From CAYLMM01 sp964384825 (GTDB taxonomy: Bacteria; Krumholzibacteriota; Krumholzibacteriia; LZORAL124-64-63), in contig CAYLMM010000034.1 of NCBI GenBank assembly GCA_964384825.1, forward strand, positions 1-30,761: a DNA stretch of 30,761 nt, given 5' to 3'. Positions 23,467-30,761 of this stretch are shown here, in pieces. The notes under the pieces were generated by a model. That model was not told where the DNA came from, made no database searches, and saw nothing but the letters and a program-made list of their open reading frames with translations. The first letter of the stretch is position 1. Every line of letters begins with the position of its first letter. The position numbers and the translations under genes are program-made.

Positions 23467-24435
23467 TCATTCGTTGTCGTGACGGAGATAACGCCGCAGC
23501 CGGTCGCCCGTCCGCAGCTCGTCCATGATGCGTCGGTTCAGTTCGCGGGCCGCATCGACGCCGTAGATCTTCAGCATGAAGTCCAGGGCGATGACCTCCG
23601 CGATAACCGTCAGGTTCTTGCCGGGCACGATCGGCACGATGATCCTGGGCACCTTCACGCCCAGGATCTCCGCGTATTCCCGCTCGAGCCCCATCCTCTC
23701 GTAATCCTGCTCGTCGCTCCAGGGCTGCAGGTTCACCTCGACCTCGATCCGCTTCTGCATGCGGATGCCGCGGATCCCGAAGACGGCCTGGACGTCGATC
23801 ACGCCCACGCCCCGGATCTCGATGTTGTGCTGCAGGACCTCGCGGAAGGTTCCGACGATCACCTCGTCGCCGCGCTTGACGACCTCGACGATGTCGTCGG
23901 CCACCAGCCGGTGCCCGCGTTCGACCAGGTCGAGGGCGCATTCGCTCTTGCCGATGCCGCTCTTGCCGGTGAACAGCATCCCGACGCCGTAGACGTCGAG
24001 CAGGGATCCGTGGATCTCGGTGCGCGGCGAGAAGAGCTCGTGCAGATGGTCCCCCAGCATCCGCATGAAATCGACCGTGGGCAGCGAGGAGACGAAGACC
24101 GGCAAACCCTCGGCGCGCGCGGCCGCGAGCAGGAAGTCGCTGATCTCCTGGCCACGGGTGATGAAGATCGCCGGCGCGCGCAGACGGCGCAGGCGCTGCA
24201 GGGCGGCCACCTGGCCGTCCTCGTCCAGCGCCGCCAGGTACGACATCTCGGATTTCCCGAGGACCTGGATCCGGTTGGAGAGGAAATTGGCCATGAAACC
24301 CATCAGGGCCATGCCCGGCCGATGGATGTCCCCGGCCTCGAGCAGGACGTCCTCGTCGGGCAGGACGGTCAACAACCGGATATCCAGGGCTTCGCGCAGA
24401 TCTGCGAAAACCCTCTGCAAGGTCACGTTGTTCAT
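23467..24435 (-). CDS. hprK: HPr kinase/phosphorylase
   Basis: Phosphorylates and dephosphorylates the regulatory serine of HPr. The protein has 322 residues, the normal length. Residues 1-~130 are the N-terminal domain. The kinase domain starts near 135, with the catalytic His in IHGSLLDVYGVG (about 142), the Walker A loop GKSGIGKSE (157-165) and RLVADD (about 177-182). EIRGVGVIDVQAVFGIRGIR is the family signature near 205-225. The HPr in this same run keeps the target serine, so the pair is likely functional. ATG at 24435 has GGAGG 4 nt upstream. In proteobacteria this place beside rpoN and hpf is usually held by ptsN; here hprK and a IIA gene are found instead. Confidence 0.97.
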   Translation of the reverse strand: MNNVTLQRVFADLREALDIRLLTVLPDEDVLLEAGDIHRPGMALMGFMANFLSNRIQVLGKSEMSYLAALDEDGQVAALQRLRRLRAPAIFITRGQEISDFLLAAARAEGLPVFVSSLPTVDFMRMLGDHLHELFSPRTEIHGSLLDVYGVGMLFTGKSGIGKSECALDLVERGHRLVADDIVEVVKRGDEVIVGTFREVLQHNIEIRGVGVIDVQAVFGIRGIRMQKRIEVEVNLQPWSDEQDYERMGLEREYAEILGVKVPRIIVPIVPGKNLTVIAEVIALDFMLKIYGVDAARELNRRIMDELRTGDRLRRYLRHDNE

Positions 24436-24457
24436 CTCACCTCCGGCCGCAGCCGAC

Positions 24458-24982
24458 TCAGGGCACCGACTGGATCAGACCGAAATCCCCGTCTTCCTTG
24501 TCGTAGACCACGGCCACGGTGCCGCTCTCGTTGTTGCGGAAGACGTAGAACGAGAGATCGGCGCCGCGCAGCTTGTCGATGGCTTCGTCCACCGAGAGAT
24601 CCAGCAATCGGAAATCGTCCTGCACCACGGCGCCCTCGGCGCCGGCGCCGCCGGGCATCGCGCGCCCGAGACCGCCCCCGTCGGCGCGGCCGCGATGATC
24701 CTTGACGCGGTCCTTGTGCCGGCGAAGCTGACGCTCGACGTTCTCGCAGACCAGCGAGGCGGCCCCTTCGGGCTTGGCGTGCTCGGCCTTGGCGTGGAAA
24801 TCCTGATCCTTGAGATGGAAGGCGAGATCGGCGGTGAACCGCTCGGCCTCGAAGGTCAGGGTCAACCGCACGGACACGGGTTCGGTGGTGCTGTAGCGTT
24901 GGAGCTTCTCCAATTTCTCGACGATCGTCTCACGAGTCTCGTCGAAGAGGTTGAAGCGCCGGCTGTTGATTTCCAGCTGCAT
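24458..24982 (-). CDS. hpf: Long-form ribosome hibernation promoting factor
   Basis: Binds idle ribosomes and dimerises them into 100S particles. Of 174 residues, 1-~95 are the HPF/YfiA domain (MQLEINSRRFNLFDETRETI, FHAKAEHAKPEGAASLVCEN). A Gly/Ala-rich linker follows, and residues ~120-172 are the C-terminal dimerisation domain (FRLLDLSVDEAIDKLRGADL, VAVVYDKEDGDFGLIQ). The presence of that second domain makes it the long form, which can dimerise ribosomes without RMF. ATG at 24982 has GGAGG 5 nt upstream. It lies between rpoN and hprK, as in the conserved rpoN-hpf cluster. Confidence 0.95.
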   Translation of the reverse strand: MQLEINSRRFNLFDETRETIVEKLEKLQRYSTTEPVSVRLTLTFEAERFTADLAFHLKDQDFHAKAEHAKPEGAASLVCENVERQLRRHKDRVKDHRGRADGGGLGRAMPGGAGAEGAVVQDDFRLLDLSVDEAIDKLRGADLSFYVFRNNESGTVAVVYDKEDGDFGLIQSVP

Positions 24983-25006
24983 GGCTACCTCCAGGCCGAA
25001 GGTGAT

Positions 25007-25021
25007 GGGGGCGAGGCCCCC
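25007..25021 (-). other. GC hairpin between rpoN and hpf
   Basis: GGGGGC-CTC-GCCCCC (minus strand) forms a perfect 6-bp stem with a 3-nt loop, just after the rpoN stop and about 25 nt before hpf. No T-run follows. It could stabilise or process the rpoN-hpf mRNA or dampen read-through. No function is established. Confidence 0.35.
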
Positions 25022-25024
25022 GTA

Positions 25025-26440
25025 TCAGGAGAAACGCTTGCGCATGCGCGCATTCAGTATCCCGAGCTGCTCCCTGTACTTCGCCACGGTGCGGCGGGCG
25101 ATCTTCAGGCCCTGCTCGGCGAGCATGTCGACGATCTTCTTGTCGGAAAGGGGCCGGGCCGGGTCCTCGCCCGCGACGATCTCCTCGATCATCTGCTTGA
25201 CCGCCCGGGCCGCGACCTCGTCCCCTCCCCGGGTGTCGAGCCCGGCGGAGAAGAAATATTTCAACGAGAAGACGCCGCGGGGCGTCTGGACGTACTTCTG
25301 CTTGGTGACCCGCGAGACGGTCGACTCGTGCATGCCGATGGTGGTCGCCACCTGCTGCAGCGTCAGCGGGCGCAGGGCGATCGCGCCGCGGTCGAAGAAC
25401 TCGCGCTGCTCGCGCACGATGGCCTCCATGACCTTGATCATGGTGCGCCGCCGCTGCTCGATGGTCTTGATGATCCACTCGGCGTAGCGGCGCTTCTCGT
25501 CGATGAAATGGACGGTGTCGCTGTCGACGCCCTGCTTGCCGCGGGCCGCGTCGTCGTAGATGCCGCTGACGCGCAGGCGGGGGATGTTGCCGTCGTTCAG
25601 GAAGACCACGTAGTCGTCGTCGACCTTCTCGACGATCAGGTCGGGGGTGATGTAGCCGGCCCCCTCGCCCGCCATGGTCATCCCCGGTTTCGGATCGTAC
25701 TCGCCGATCTTCTCGGCCAGGGTCTGGACCTCGGCCTGGGTGATCTTCATCTCGCGGGCGATGTCGCCGAACTTGCGGTTCTTCAGGGCCTCGAAGTGAT
25801 GCCGCACGACCTCGGCCTGGGGCGTCCGGTCCTCGCCGCGGGCCCGCATCTGCAGCAGCAGGCATTCCTGAAGGTTCCGGGCCCCGACCCCCGCGGGATC
25901 GAAGCCCTGGACGATCTCCAGGACCCGGGCCACGTCCTCCTGCCCGACCTCGAAGTAGTTCGCGACCTCGTCGAGCCCGCAGGCCAGGTATCCGTCGCTG
26001 TTCAGGCTGCCGATCAGGTATTCGCCGATGCGCCGGTCGAGATCGTCGGGGACGGCGAGCGAAAGCTGGTCGAGCATCTCCTGCTGGCCGGTCGGAACGG
26101 CCACCGGCGGCCGCTCGATCTGGTCCTCGTCGTCGTGCTCGCGTTCGAAGGTGCCGTCGCGGAAGCCGTCCTTGAAGTATTCGTCCCAGTCGATCTCCTC
26201 GGCCGGGGCCTCGTCCTCCGCCGCGTTCTCCGGCTTCTCCTGCTCGCGGGCCTCCTCCTCCTGGTCCTCGTCGGGCTCGTATTCCTCGAGCAGGGGATTG
26301 ATCTGCAGTTCCTGGCGGAGGATCTGCTCGAGTTCGAGCGAGGGCACCTGCAGCAGCTTGAGGGCCTGCTGCAGACGCTGGGTCATCACCAGCTGCTGGC
26401 GCAGATGCATGCCCTGGTGCAGTCTCAGTTTGACATCCAT
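25025..26440 (-). CDS. rpoN: RNA polymerase sigma-54 factor
   Basis: Directs RNA polymerase to -24/-12 promoters that need AAA+ activators. The protein has 471 residues. Region I is Gln/Leu-rich (LRQQLVMTQRLQQALKLLQV), region II acidic (YEPDEDQEEEAREQEKPENA), and the core-binding and DNA-binding parts follow. The helix-turn-helix TLQQVATTIGMHESTVSRVT lies at about 350-370. The RpoN box ARRTVAKYRE is at about 448-457, perfect to consensus. It is downstream of lptB and upstream of hpf, the classical lptB-rpoN-hpf order. No activator gene is in the window, but a -24/-12 sequence lies upstream of the lpxL-like gene. Confidence 0.98.
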   Translation of the reverse strand: MDVKLRLHQGMHLRQQLVMTQRLQQALKLLQVPSLELEQILRQELQINPLLEEYEPDEDQEEEAREQEKPENAAEDEAPAEEIDWDEYFKDGFRDGTFEREHDDEDQIERPPVAVPTGQQEMLDQLSLAVPDDLDRRIGEYLIGSLNSDGYLACGLDEVANYFEVGQEDVARVLEIVQGFDPAGVGARNLQECLLLQMRARGEDRTPQAEVVRHHFEALKNRKFGDIAREMKITQAEVQTLAEKIGEYDPKPGMTMAGEGAGYITPDLIVEKVDDDYVVFLNDGNIPRLRVSGIYDDAARGKQGVDSDTVHFIDEKRRYAEWIIKTIEQRRRTMIKVMEAIVREQREFFDRGAIALRPLTLQQVATTIGMHESTVSRVTKQKYVQTPRGVFSLKYFFSAGLDTRGGDEVAARAVKQMIEEIVAGEDPARPLSDKKIVDMLAEQGLKIARRTVAKYREQLGILNARMRKRFS

Positions 26441-26471
26441 GAGGCGTCTCTTCCGAGGAGGGGCCGCCGGC

Positions 26472-27227
26472 TCAGAGCCGGAACGATTCCCCGAGGTAGA
26501 TTTCCTTGGCCTTGCTGTTTCCCACGATCTCGGCGGACGTCCCGGCGAGTTCGATGCGGCCTTCGAACATGATGTACGCGCGGTCGGTGATGCTCAGCGT
26601 TTCGCGCACGTTGTGATCGGTGATCAGGATCCCCAGACCCCGCTCCTTCAGCCGGGCCACGATCAGCTGCAGGTCGGCCACCGCGATGGGATCGATCCCG
26701 GCGAAGGGCTCGTCGAGCAGCATGAACTTCGGATCGGTGACCAGGGCCCGGGCGATCTCGACCCGCCGCCGCTCGCCGCCGGAAAGCTGGTAGCCCCTGC
26801 TGCGGCGGATGTGCCCGATCCTCATCTCCTCGAGCAGGTTCTCCAGGCGCTCCCGTCGGTCGTCCTTCGACAGCGGCAGCGTTTCGAGGATCGCCATGAT
26901 GTTGTCCTCGACCGAGAGCCGCCGGAAGATCGACGACTCCTGGGGCAGGTACCCGATGCCCAGCCGGGCCCGCTTGTACATCGGCAGCTTGCGGATGTCG
27001 CGGTCGCCGAGCCGAACCTCGCCCCCGTCCGGGGTTATGAAACCCACGATAATGTAGAAGGTGGTGGTCTTGCCAGCGCCATTGGGCCCGAGCAGGCCGG
27101 TCACCTCGCCCTGGCGGAACTCCAGGTCGACGCCGTCGACCACGGCCCGGCCCCGATAGACCTTGCGCAGCCCCCGGCAGACCAGGGTCATGCCTCCGCC
27201 GGCCGCTTCAGTCCGCGGTGCGTTCAT
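26472..27227 (-). CDS. lptB: LPS export ABC transporter ATPase LptB
   Basis: Powers LPS extraction by the LptFG permease. The protein has 251 residues. Walker A GPNGAGKTT is at 47-55, the Q-loop in YLPQESSIFRRLSVEDNIMA at about 96, the ABC signature LSGGERRRVEIAR at 148-160, Walker B with FMLLDEPFAGIDPIAV near 168-184 and the His switch in ITDHNVRET. These match LptB closely, including the LPQESSIFR segment typical of this subfamily. The start at 27227 has GGGAGGG 8 nt upstream and overlaps the end of lptC by 20 nt. Its partners LptF and LptG are encoded about 12 kb away on the other strand. Confidence 0.97.
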   Translation of the reverse strand: MNAPRTEAAGGGMTLVCRGLRKVYRGRAVVDGVDLEFRQGEVTGLLGPNGAGKTTTFYIIVGFITPDGGEVRLGDRDIRKLPMYKRARLGIGYLPQESSIFRRLSVEDNIMAILETLPLSKDDRRERLENLLEEMRIGHIRRSRGYQLSGGERRRVEIARALVTDPKFMLLDEPFAGIDPIAVADLQLIVARLKERGLGILITDHNVRETLSITDRAYIMFEGRIELAGTSAEIVGNSKAKEIYLGESFRL

Positions 27228-27819
27228 CGCCGGATCCCTCCCCGCCCGCGTCGTCGGTCACCTCGGCGTTGACCCGCCGCTTGAGTTCGAAGAAATCGAG
27301 ATCCGGGGTCGCCTCCATCCCGTAGCCGGTCATCACGTCGCCGAGGCGGGTGAACCGGTCGAAGACGTCGTTGTGGATCCGTTCCCGCACGTTGTCGTAA
27401 TGGAGCTCCTCGGTCTCGAGCCGGCGTCCGTCGGTGGTCACCACCACGACGTCGCCCCAGGTGAAGATCTCCTTGGTCTTCATGTTCGCCCGTCCGCGTT
27501 CGGAGGTCAGCAGGGAGTAGGGCTCGCCGTCGCGGAAGAAACGCATCCGGACGTTGTAGAGCTCGACCTCGTCCTTCGCGTCGCCCTTCTTGACGAAGCG
27601 TTCGAGCCTGTCGCTGGCCAGCTCCCAGCTCGGGACGCCGGCCTCGGTCTCGGTCAGCACGTAGTCGAAGAGGACCTGGTCGGGCAGGATCTCCGCTTCG
27701 CCGGCGGCGGGTTCGACGGGCTCGGCGGTCTTGTCGCCGGAGCAGCCATGGATCCCGGGGACGAGCAGCAACAGCGCCGCGACCGCCGGCCAGACCCGTG
27801 ATTTCCGTTCCGACTTCAT
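27208..27819 (-). CDS. lptC: LptC-like periplasmic LPS transport lipoprotein
   Basis: Likely links the inner-membrane LPS exporter to the periplasmic bridge. The 203-residue protein begins MKSERKSRVWPAVAALLLLV and has a possible lipobox IHGC at residue 26, so it may be a lipoprotein instead of a single-pass protein as in E. coli. The body has the LptC pattern: WELASDRLERFVKKGDAKDE followed by VELYNVRMRFFRDGEPYSLL. The later GRANMKTKEIFTWGDVVVVT and DGRRLETEELHYD fit the OstA-type beta-jellyroll. The family assignment also rests on its place before lptB. The separate lptA gene usually found between them is absent. The lptC stop lies inside lptB. Confidence 0.85.
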   Translation of the reverse strand: MKSERKSRVWPAVAALLLLVPGIHGCSGDKTAEPVEPAAGEAEILPDQVLFDYVLTETEAGVPSWELASDRLERFVKKGDAKDEVELYNVRMRFFRDGEPYSLLTSERGRANMKTKEIFTWGDVVVVTTDGRRLETEELHYDNVRERIHNDVFDRFTRLGDVMTGYGMEATPDLDFFELKRRVNAEVTDDAGGEGSGDERTAD

Positions 27820-27864
27820 GCCCTCGTCCTCCGATTCGACCCGTCCGGTTCCGGTGCCCTGCGA

Positions 27865-28740
27865 TCAATCCCATCTCCGATGGAACCAGACCCACTCGGC
27901 GGGGTTCCGGCGAATCAGTTCCTCGAGCGCCGCGTTGCAGGCCGTCAGCAAGGCGGCCTCCCCGCCTTCGGCGAAATCCCGCGGATCGAGCGGCGGCAGA
28001 TGGATCACGCGGTGCCCGTCGCCCTCGCGCCCGATGGCCACCGGCAGCAACGGGATCCCGTATCGCAGCGCCAGCCTGGCCGGTCCCACCGGAGTCGGCG
28101 CCTCCCGTCCGAAGAACCGCACCGGGACGTTGTGCACCCGCGTGTTCTGGTCGAGCAGCACCGCCGCGACGCCGCCGTCCTTCAGCACCCGCAGCAGGGG
28201 CCGCAGATCGCCCTCCCGCGGCAGGGCCCTCAGACCGACCCGGCGCCGCCAGGAATTGACCTCGCGGTCGACCGGGGCGTTGTGGATCGTCCCGGTCACG
28301 ACAGCCAATCCGCCGAGGCCGCGCGCCAGCCAGGCGCCCAGCAATTCCCAGCATCCGATATGGCCGGTGAGGATCAGCACCCCGCGGCCGCGCGAACGCA
28401 ACTCGCGCAGGGTGTCCATGGCGCCGTCGTCGGCGACCGGGGGCCGCCCGGTATCCAGCCAGCGCTCCAGCGTGAGCGTGTCGACCAGGTTGCGTCCCAG
28501 GGCGTCCACGGCGTCGCGGATCAGGGCCTCGCGCTCGGCCGCGTTCGCGTCGCCCAAAGCGGCGGCGATGTTCCCGCGGGCCCATCCCATCTCCCGGCGC
28601 CGGATCGCGGCGGCCAGCCGGGCGAGACCGATCCCGAACGCGTAGCCGACCCCGCGGGGCAGGATGCGCAGCACGCGCAGGATCGACCAGGCCAGGACGA
28701 AATAGGCGCGTCGGCGCAGGCGACGCCGGACAGAAAGCAT
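27865..28740 (-). CDS. LpxL/HtrB-family lipid A acyltransferase
   Basis: Adds a secondary acyl chain to lipid A precursors. The body of about 291 residues shows an N-terminal membrane-anchoring helix region (RRRAYFVLAWSILRVLRILP) and the catalytic HX4(D/E) motif in LILTGHIGCWELLGAWLARG. Further motifs are VLLDQNTRVHNVPVRFFGRE and the C-terminal NPAEWVWFHRRWD, all typical of LpxL/LpxM proteins. I place the start at ATG 28740 (GGGAG 4 nt upstream). In-frame ATGs at 28770 and 28782 would add an acidic 10-14-residue extension and cannot be excluded. A -24/-12 sequence lies upstream. Which acyl position it uses is unknown. Confidence 0.88.
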   Translation of the reverse strand: MLSVRRRLRRRAYFVLAWSILRVLRILPRGVGYAFGIGLARLAAAIRRREMGWARGNIAAALGDANAAEREALIRDAVDALGRNLVDTLTLERWLDTGRPPVADDGAMDTLRELRSRGRGVLILTGHIGCWELLGAWLARGLGGLAVVTGTIHNAPVDREVNSWRRRVGLRALPREGDLRPLLRVLKDGGVAAVLLDQNTRVHNVPVRFFGREAPTPVGPARLALRYGIPLLPVAIGREGDGHRVIHLPPLDPRDFAEGGEAALLTACNAALEELIRRNPAEWVWFHRRWD

Positions 28741-28817
28741 GGATCTCCCGGGCTCCGTCTCCAGTTCCATTCCCAGTTCCATTGCCTGACTCGTAACACC
28801 GGCGGGGAAGGGCCGTC

Positions 28818-28834
28818 AAGCACATCCTATGCCA
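28818..28834 (-). promoter_or_regulatory. Candidate sigma-54 promoter before the lpxL-like gene
   Basis: The minus strand reads TGGCATAGGATGTGCTT. TGGCA matches the -24 element, and GG and GC are separated by exactly 10 nt, as required at -24/-12. The -12 element GTGCTT deviates from TTGCT at one base. It lies in the 86-nt or longer gap after kdsD, with a predicted start near 28809. A sigma70-like TATATT at 28864-28859 is also present, with a poor -35. Confidence 0.4.
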
Positions 28835-28868
28835 GTTGTCATCCCCTTGCCATGAAACAATATACCGA

Positions 28869-29870
28869 TCAGAGGATGCCGGCGCGAAGAATATCGTGGA
28901 TATGCAGCAATCCCAGGGGGCGCCGCTGTTCGTCCGCAACGATCAGCAGGGTGATCGGACCTTCCTCGCGCTCCTCCATCTGGCGCAGCGCGGTGACGGC
29001 CAGCGAATCGGGCAGGATGGTGGTGGGAGCGGGATTCATCGACTCGGTGATCGGCCGGTCCAGGGCGTCCTCGCGGGCCAGCAGGCTGCGCTTGATGTCG
29101 CCGTCCACGCAGACGCCGGCCAGCCGCCCCTCGTCGTCCACGACGCAGGCTCCGCCGAGCCTCTTGCCCACGATCTCGGGCAGCGACTCGCGCAGGGTCA
29201 GGCGATGCGAGACCACCGGCAGCTCGTCGCCGGCGTGCATCAGTTCGGAGACCTGCAGCAGCAGCGACCGCCCGAGCACGCCGCTCGGATGGTAGACGGC
29301 GAAGTTCTCGCGCGTGAAGCCGCGCATGCGCAGCAGAGCCAGAGCCAGCGCGTCGCCGACGACCATGGCCGCCGCCGCGCTGGTCGAAGGCGTGAGGTTC
29401 AGCGGACAGGCCTCGCGCGAGACCGAGCAGTCGATCACGATGTCGCTGTTGCGGGCCAGGTCGGAATCGGCGTTGCCGGTCAGCGCGATCAGGGTCAGGC
29501 CGAAATGATGGGCCCGGCCCACGAGCTGGGTGACCTCGGGATTGTTGCCGCTGCGCGAGATGGCGATCATAGCGTCGCCCCGGCGCACGATGCCCAGATC
29601 GCCGTGGGCGGATTCGACCGGGTGCAGGAAGTTCGCCGGCGTGCCGGTCGAGGTCAGGGTGGCGGCCAGCTTGCGGGCCACGATGCCCGACTTGCCCAGG
29701 CCGGTGACCAGCACCAAACCACGGCAGTCCAGCATGGCGCGCACGGCGGCCGCGAAGGCGGCGTCCAGACGCCCGGCAAGGCCGTCGAGCTCACCGGCGA
29801 CCTGGGTCAGGGTGTCGCGTCCGAAATCGATGATCGTCCCGTCATCCAGTTCCAGGGGCTTGCGGTTCAC
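28869..29870 (-). CDS. kdsD: Arabinose-5-phosphate isomerase KdsD
   Basis: Converts ribulose-5-P to arabinose-5-P, the first step of Kdo synthesis. The protein has 333 residues. The SIS domain (~40-175) has VTGLGKSGIVARKLAATL, FLHPVESAHGDLGIVR and IAISRSGNNPEVTQLV. A pair of CBS domains (~205-333) includes LTLRESLPEIVGKRLGG and PLGLLHIHDILRAGIL. Length and order are those of KdsD/KpsF. The start is GTG at 29870, which overlaps the kdsC stop (GTGA); GGAG lies 7 nt upstream. Confidence 0.96.
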   Translation of the reverse strand: MNRKPLELDDGTIIDFGRDTLTQVAGELDGLAGRLDAAFAAAVRAMLDCRGLVLVTGLGKSGIVARKLAATLTSTGTPANFLHPVESAHGDLGIVRRGDAMIAISRSGNNPEVTQLVGRAHHFGLTLIALTGNADSDLARNSDIVIDCSVSREACPLNLTPSTSAAAAMVVGDALALALLRMRGFTRENFAVYHPSGVLGRSLLLQVSELMHAGDELPVVSHRLTLRESLPEIVGKRLGGACVVDDEGRLAGVCVDGDIKRSLLAREDALDRPITESMNPAPTTILPDSLAVTALRQMEEREEGPITLLIVADEQRRPLGLLHIHDILRAGIL

Positions 29871-30493
29871 TGGCCTTCTCCTCCAGTCTGTTGCATCCAG
29901 GCGCCGGCGGCCAGGTCGGCCAGGGCCTTGCCGTAAAGGCCGCCGCTCATCAGGACCAGGGCGCAGACCTCGCGCACGGCCCCGGCTCCGCCTTCGGCGG
30001 TCGTGACGTAGCGGCAGCGGCCGCGCACGTCGTCGGGCGCGCCGGGCACCGTCACCGGCAGGCCCGCCAGATCCAGGGCCGGGATATCGATCAGGTCGTC
30101 CCCCATGTAGAGGGATTCCGAGGCCTCGCAGCCGATCTCCTCGAGGATCTCGATCATCGCGGCCTGCTTGTCGAAGCGGGCCTGCCTCACGGCGCTGAAC
30201 CGCAGCTCCTCGGCCCGGCGCACGGCGATCGGACTGCGACGGCCGGTCAGCAGGGCCAGCTTCACGCCGGCGGTGCGGGCCAGGGCCAGGCCGAATCCGT
30301 CGCGGGTGTCGAATTCCTTCAGGGCCTCGCCGTCGGGGCCGTAGAGGATGTTGCCGCGGGTCAGGACGCCGTCGGCGTCGAAGATCATCGCCCGGACCGA
30401 TCCGAAGGCTTCCAGCAGATCGGGATCGAGCTTGGCCGCGGCCTCGGCCCGGTAGGCCGCATCGTCACGGGGGGGCCAGGGGCGGGTCGTCAT
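29867..30493 (-). CDS. kdsC: 3-deoxy-D-manno-octulosonate 8-phosphate phosphatase KdsC
   Basis: Hydrolyses Kdo-8-phosphate to Kdo. The protein has 208 residues with the HAD fold. The catalytic motif IFDADGVLTRGN gives nucleophile Asp at about 39 and Asp at 41; LLTGRRS is motif II; FDKQAAMIEIL provides the Lys; and YMGDDLIDIPALDLAGLPVT is the acidic motif with the KdsC-type DLxDxPAL signature. The N-terminal ~30 residues are longer than in E. coli KdsC. ATG at 30493 overlaps the kdsA stop (ATGA). Confidence 0.95.
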   Translation of the reverse strand: MTTRPWPPRDDAAYRAEAAAKLDPDLLEAFGSVRAMIFDADGVLTRGNILYGPDGEALKEFDTRDGFGLALARTAGVKLALLTGRRSPIAVRRAEELRFSAVRQARFDKQAAMIEILEEIGCEASESLYMGDDLIDIPALDLAGLPVTVPGAPDDVRGRCRYVTTAEGGAGAVREVCALVLMSGGLYGKALADLAAGAWMQQTGGEGQ

Positions 30494-30761
30494 GAGCAGG
30501 TCTCCAGGTAGAGGTCGCGGAAGCGCCGCATCTGGTCGATCAGCGCGGCGAAGCGGGTGAAGGGCAGCTGGCAGCCGGCGTCGCTCAGGGCGCGCTCGGG
30601 CTCGTAATGCGTTTCCAGGAACAGGGCGTCGGCGCCCGCGGCCATCCCGCAACGGGCCAGCAGGGGGATCAGTTCGGGCCGCCCGCCGGTCCGGCCGCCG
30701 GCGCTGCCTGGCGACTGGGTGGAGTGGGTGGCGTCGAAGACCACGGGCAATCCGTGCCCCT
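30490..30761 (-). CDS. kdsA: KdsA, Kdo-8-phosphate synthase (C-terminal fragment, N-terminus off window)
   Basis: Condenses arabinose-5-P and phosphoenolpyruvate to Kdo-8-P. Only the last ~90 residues are inside the window, beginning GHGLPVVFDATHSTQSPG. They carry the family signature GLPVVFDATHS with the His/Asp cluster, a Gly-rich stretch GGRTGGRPELIPLLARCGMA and ALFLETHYEPERALSDA, as in KdsA (FIEAHPDPE). The gene enters from beyond the right edge. Its end overlaps kdsC, so kdsA-kdsC-kdsD are co-translated, covering three steps of Kdo synthesis. Confidence 0.9.
   Translation of the reverse strand, partial: GHGLPVVFDATHSTQSPGSAGGRTGGRPELIPLLARCGMAAGADALFLETHYEPERALSDAGCQLPFTRFAALIDQMRRFRDLYLETCS

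Noticed and set aside
24020..26572. Long plus-strand frame opposite hprK, hpf and rpoN.
   Set aside because: It is a shadow of three well-supported genes and has no ribosome site or motif of its own.

Overview
This is a high-G+C (by eye about two thirds, not counted), gene-dense window from a diderm bacterium. The Gram-negative assignment rests on the Kdo enzymes (KdsA, KdsC, KdsD), a LpxL/HtrB-type acyltransferase and the LPS transport proteins LptB, LptC, LptF and LptG. A 2181-residue SprA homologue, the giant outer-membrane channel of the type IX secretion / gliding machinery, points to the FCB superphylum rather than Proteobacteria. High G+C fits Gemmatimonadota, Krumholzibacteriota, Eisenbacteria or similar lineages better than classical Bacteroidota; this placement is an inference.

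Layout, left to right. (1) 1-4605, minus strand: the translation/transcription operon rimP - nusA - L7Ae-family gene - infB, with infB cut by the window edge. It has a good sigma70-like promoter at 4577-4605 and structured leaders before rimP and infB. ylxR, usually found between nusA and the L7Ae-family gene, is absent. (2) 4608-12157, minus strand: sprA followed by an overlapping gene for a secreted M28-type glutaminyl-peptide cyclotransferase, closed by a small terminator that abuts the rimP promoter. (3) 12205-15669, plus strand: lptF - lptG behind a clear promoter, with two competing hairpins in the leader, then a PKD-type lipoprotein gene ending in a perfect 30-bp palindromic terminator. 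(4) 15704-30761, minus strand: a 15-kb run of tightly packed genes, in transcription order kdsA (partial), kdsC, kdsD, lpxL-like, lptC, lptB, rpoN, hpf, hprK, mannose-family PTS IIA-IIB-IIC-IID, ptsH, ptsI/ptsP, a bifunctional phosphoglucose/phosphomannose isomerase, a sugar-phosphate nucleotidyltransferase and metK.

How it fits together: region 4 joins LPS core synthesis and export to sigma54, ribosome hibernation and a complete PTS phosphorelay (EI, HPr, HPr kinase, mannose-type EII). Sugar-phosphate isomerisation and activation follow in the same direction with 4-nt overlaps, as expected if imported or recycled hexose phosphate feeds nucleotide-sugar synthesis for the envelope. LptF and LptG in region 3 form the permease that LptB and LptC of region 4 serve. 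SprA with an overlapping glutaminyl cyclase recalls the N-terminal pyroglutamate chemistry of exported proteins in Bacteroidota. No tRNA, rRNA, CRISPR array, insertion sequence or phage gene was seen, and no gene-free stretch exceeds 300 bp. The window reads as chromosomal core rather than an accessory island; the unusual points are in gene pairing, leader structures and family-level deviations.
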